From contig NZ_WIJK01000025.1 of NCBI RefSeq assembly GCF_009496285.1, forward strand, positions 1 through 32,580: a stretch of 32,580 nt of DNA, given 5' to 3'. The DNA is from Streptococcus mitis. Lineage in GTDB: Bacteria > Bacillota > Bacilli > Lactobacillales > Streptococcaceae. The first letter of the stretch is position 1; each line of letters opens with the position of its first letter. The position numbers and the translations under genes were made by a program. Below the pieces are notes generated by a model. That model was not told the origin of the DNA. It worked only from the letters and a program-made list of their open reading frames with translations, and searched no databases. This document shows positions 31,705 through 32,580 of the stretch, in pieces.

Positions 31705-31860
31705 AGTCTGGGACAAAAGTCTAACCTTAAATATAAAAAGCGAATAAAACGAGTTATCTGACACTCAGAATTCTGTCTTGTTCGCTTTGTTGTCTAGTCT
31801 ATCGATTTTAAAAATTCATAAGAAAGAATTCCTAAAATCAAAATCTTTTTGTCTCAGCCT
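31705..31860 (+). repeat. MITE-like element with terminal inverted repeats related to the IS1182 end
   Basis: 156 bp with ends AGTCTGGGACAAAA (31705-31718) and TTTTGTCTCAGCCT (31847-31860), which are inverted repeats with 12 of 14 matches. Inside are AAAGCGAA and TTCGCTTT (arms of a stem). Interior blocks match the copy at 12753-12840 in the opposite orientation. The first 12 bases equal the end of the IS remnant at 962-973. No coding capacity. Target-site duplication is not evident. Confidence 0.7.
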
Positions 31861-31897
31861 ATTTAATAATTTACTAAAGGAAAATATTATCAATTAA

Positions 31898-31906
31898 TGA
31901 TATAAT
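31898..31906 (+). promoter_or_regulatory. Extended -10 promoter of the membrane protein-AbiH pair
   Basis: TGATATAAT (31898-31906) is an extended -10, 29 bp before the start codon at 31935. GAAAGGAAAA lies between. Confidence 0.6.
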
Positions 31907-31934
31907 GATAGCATGAATTGAAAGGAAAATTAGA

Positions 31935-32315
31935 ATGGATATTATTAACACAATTATTACTTCGGTTATCACATCAGGTATCATTGGTGTCTTTATATCA
32001 GAGTATTACCAAAGAAAAACTTTGGTCAAGAAAATGAAGAGGGATTTCGTTATTGAACTCTTTGGCAACAGGTTCATGTTAAAAGAAAATTACTATGGTG
32101 AAGCAACTGAATTGAATAGAACGTTGGGAAAAATTCCAATCATATTTTCGGATAATAATCAAGTTATTGAGAATTACGACTGCTTCCTTTCTGTTACAAA
32201 TGATCAGAATTTTTTAAGACTAATTAAGGCTATGTGTAAAGATAAAAATGTTCAGATTGATATTTCAAATTGGGATGATACAATGATTACGAGAACACTT
32301 TCGGTAGAAAGATAG
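31935..32315 (+). CDS. Small membrane-anchored protein (DUF6680-like), AbiH partner candidate
   Basis: 126 residues. The N-terminal hydrophobic helix (MDIINTIITSVITSGIIGVFISEYY, about 1-25; only a segment is quoted here in parts: INTIITSVITSGIIGVFI) is followed by a Lys-rich stop-transfer (QRKTLVKKMKRD) and a cytosolic domain with ELFGNRFMLKENYYG and ELNRTLGKIPIIFSDN. The pattern (short anchor, then R-x-E-L-N-R...IPxxFxD) resembles DUF6680-type proteins; the assignment is weak. It lies 53 bp before an AbiH-family gene and probably shares its transcript, so it may be a membrane partner in phage defence. Function is unknown. Confidence 0.65.
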   Translation: MDIINTIITSVITSGIIGVFISEYYQRKTLVKKMKRDFVIELFGNRFMLKENYYGEATELNRTLGKIPIIFSDNNQVIENYDCFLSVTNDQNFLRLIKAMCKDKNVQIDISNWDDTMITRTLSVER

Positions 32316-32368
32316 CAATAAGATTTTGAAAAAAGTATTTTATTAAATAAAGAATAGGAAAATATCAA

Positions 32369-32580
32369 ATGAGCATGAACTCTGTGAAACTTTCTCCAAC
32401 TAAACAGTTATTAATCATCGGAAATGGATTTGACAAACATTTAGGATTGAAATCCTTGTATATCGAATATTACTTTTCTTTAACAGAGAATGAACAGAAG
32501 AACAATATTTTTACATATTTAGCTTCAAATAAAAATTATAATTGGGCAGATGTAGAATCGTTATTACTGAAATGTCTAAT
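32369..32580 (+). CDS. AbiH-family abortive-infection protein, N-terminal part (cut by the window end)
   Basis: The frame opens at 32369 after AGGAA and runs out of the window at 32580 (70 residues visible). It begins MSMNSVKLSPTKQ, then LLIIGNGFDKHLGLKS (about 14-29), the diagnostic N-terminal 'L-I-I-G-N-G-F-D-x-x-x-G-L' motif of the AbiH family, followed by YIEYYFSLTENEQ and NWADVESLLLKCL, where AbiH proteins have their W-x-D-x-E stretch. AbiH was found as a phage-abortive-infection gene in lactococci. It follows a small membrane-anchored protein in what looks like an operon. About four fifths of a typical AbiH would lie beyond the window, so completeness cannot be judged. Confidence 0.85.
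   Translation, partial: MSMNSVKLSPTKQLLIIGNGFDKHLGLKSLYIEYYFSLTENEQKNNIFTYLASNKNYNWADVESLLLKCL

Overview
The window looks like the chromosome of a mitis-group Streptococcus (S. mitis / S. oralis / S. pneumoniae relatives). The manLMN mannose PTS operon, adhP, thrC, the LysM/HAD/MATE neighbourhood, tgt, ilvD and rpmF-rpmG all read like their pneumococcal counterparts. Base composition is AT-rich, promoters are often of the extended -10 type, and regulatory sites fit Rex and CodY, both present in streptococci. Species assignment is inferred from remembered protein similarity, not from a search.

Layout. 1-974 is the broken right part of an IS1182-type insertion sequence; its transposase has a nonsense codon and a one-base deletion. 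1004-3884 is manLMN on the minus strand (sugar uptake and phosphorylation), followed by adhP (4200-5219, minus) behind a promoter overlapped by a Rex-like operator. 5592-12681 is a plus-strand housekeeping run: a glutamate-cysteine ligase-like enzyme, threonine synthase, a MATE exporter coupled to a HAD phosphatase, a secreted LysM protein with a C-terminal peptidase-like domain, and a MarR regulator with a small membrane protein.

12753-16468 is an accessory operon behind a consensus promoter: a three-domain protein (winged helix + LicC-like cytidylyltransferase + LicA-like choline kinase), a 61-residue single-span membrane protein, and an NCS1 nucleobase-type permease, the last two overlapping by one base. 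It reads as an uptake-and-activate module for an unknown small molecule. Next come a DUF975 membrane protein that appears to be leaderless (minus), tgt, an OatA/Adr-like acyltransferase, a DUF59 iron-sulfur maturation protein, a VOC protein, ilvD with an exact CodY box, an SPFH protein coupled to an Arc-like DNA-binding protein, and rpmF-rpmG.

From the 3' end of rpmG (25267) to the window end the content is accessory. Two tandem 12-mers beside rpmG resemble the flank of a tyrosine-integrase attachment site. Then follow a zinc-knuckle protein, a low-GC two-gene unit (179 aa and 439 aa, the latter faintly resembling uracil-DNA-glycosylase-fold proteins), an XRE regulator divergent from an 870-residue LPXTG protein of the SEC10/PrgA surface-exclusion family, a 156-bp MITE-like element, and a small membrane-anchored protein followed by the start of an AbiH-family phage-defence protein cut by the window end. 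No integrase, relaxase or type IV secretion gene is visible, so this looks like an eroded or re-used mobile-element landing site carrying defence and exclusion cargo.
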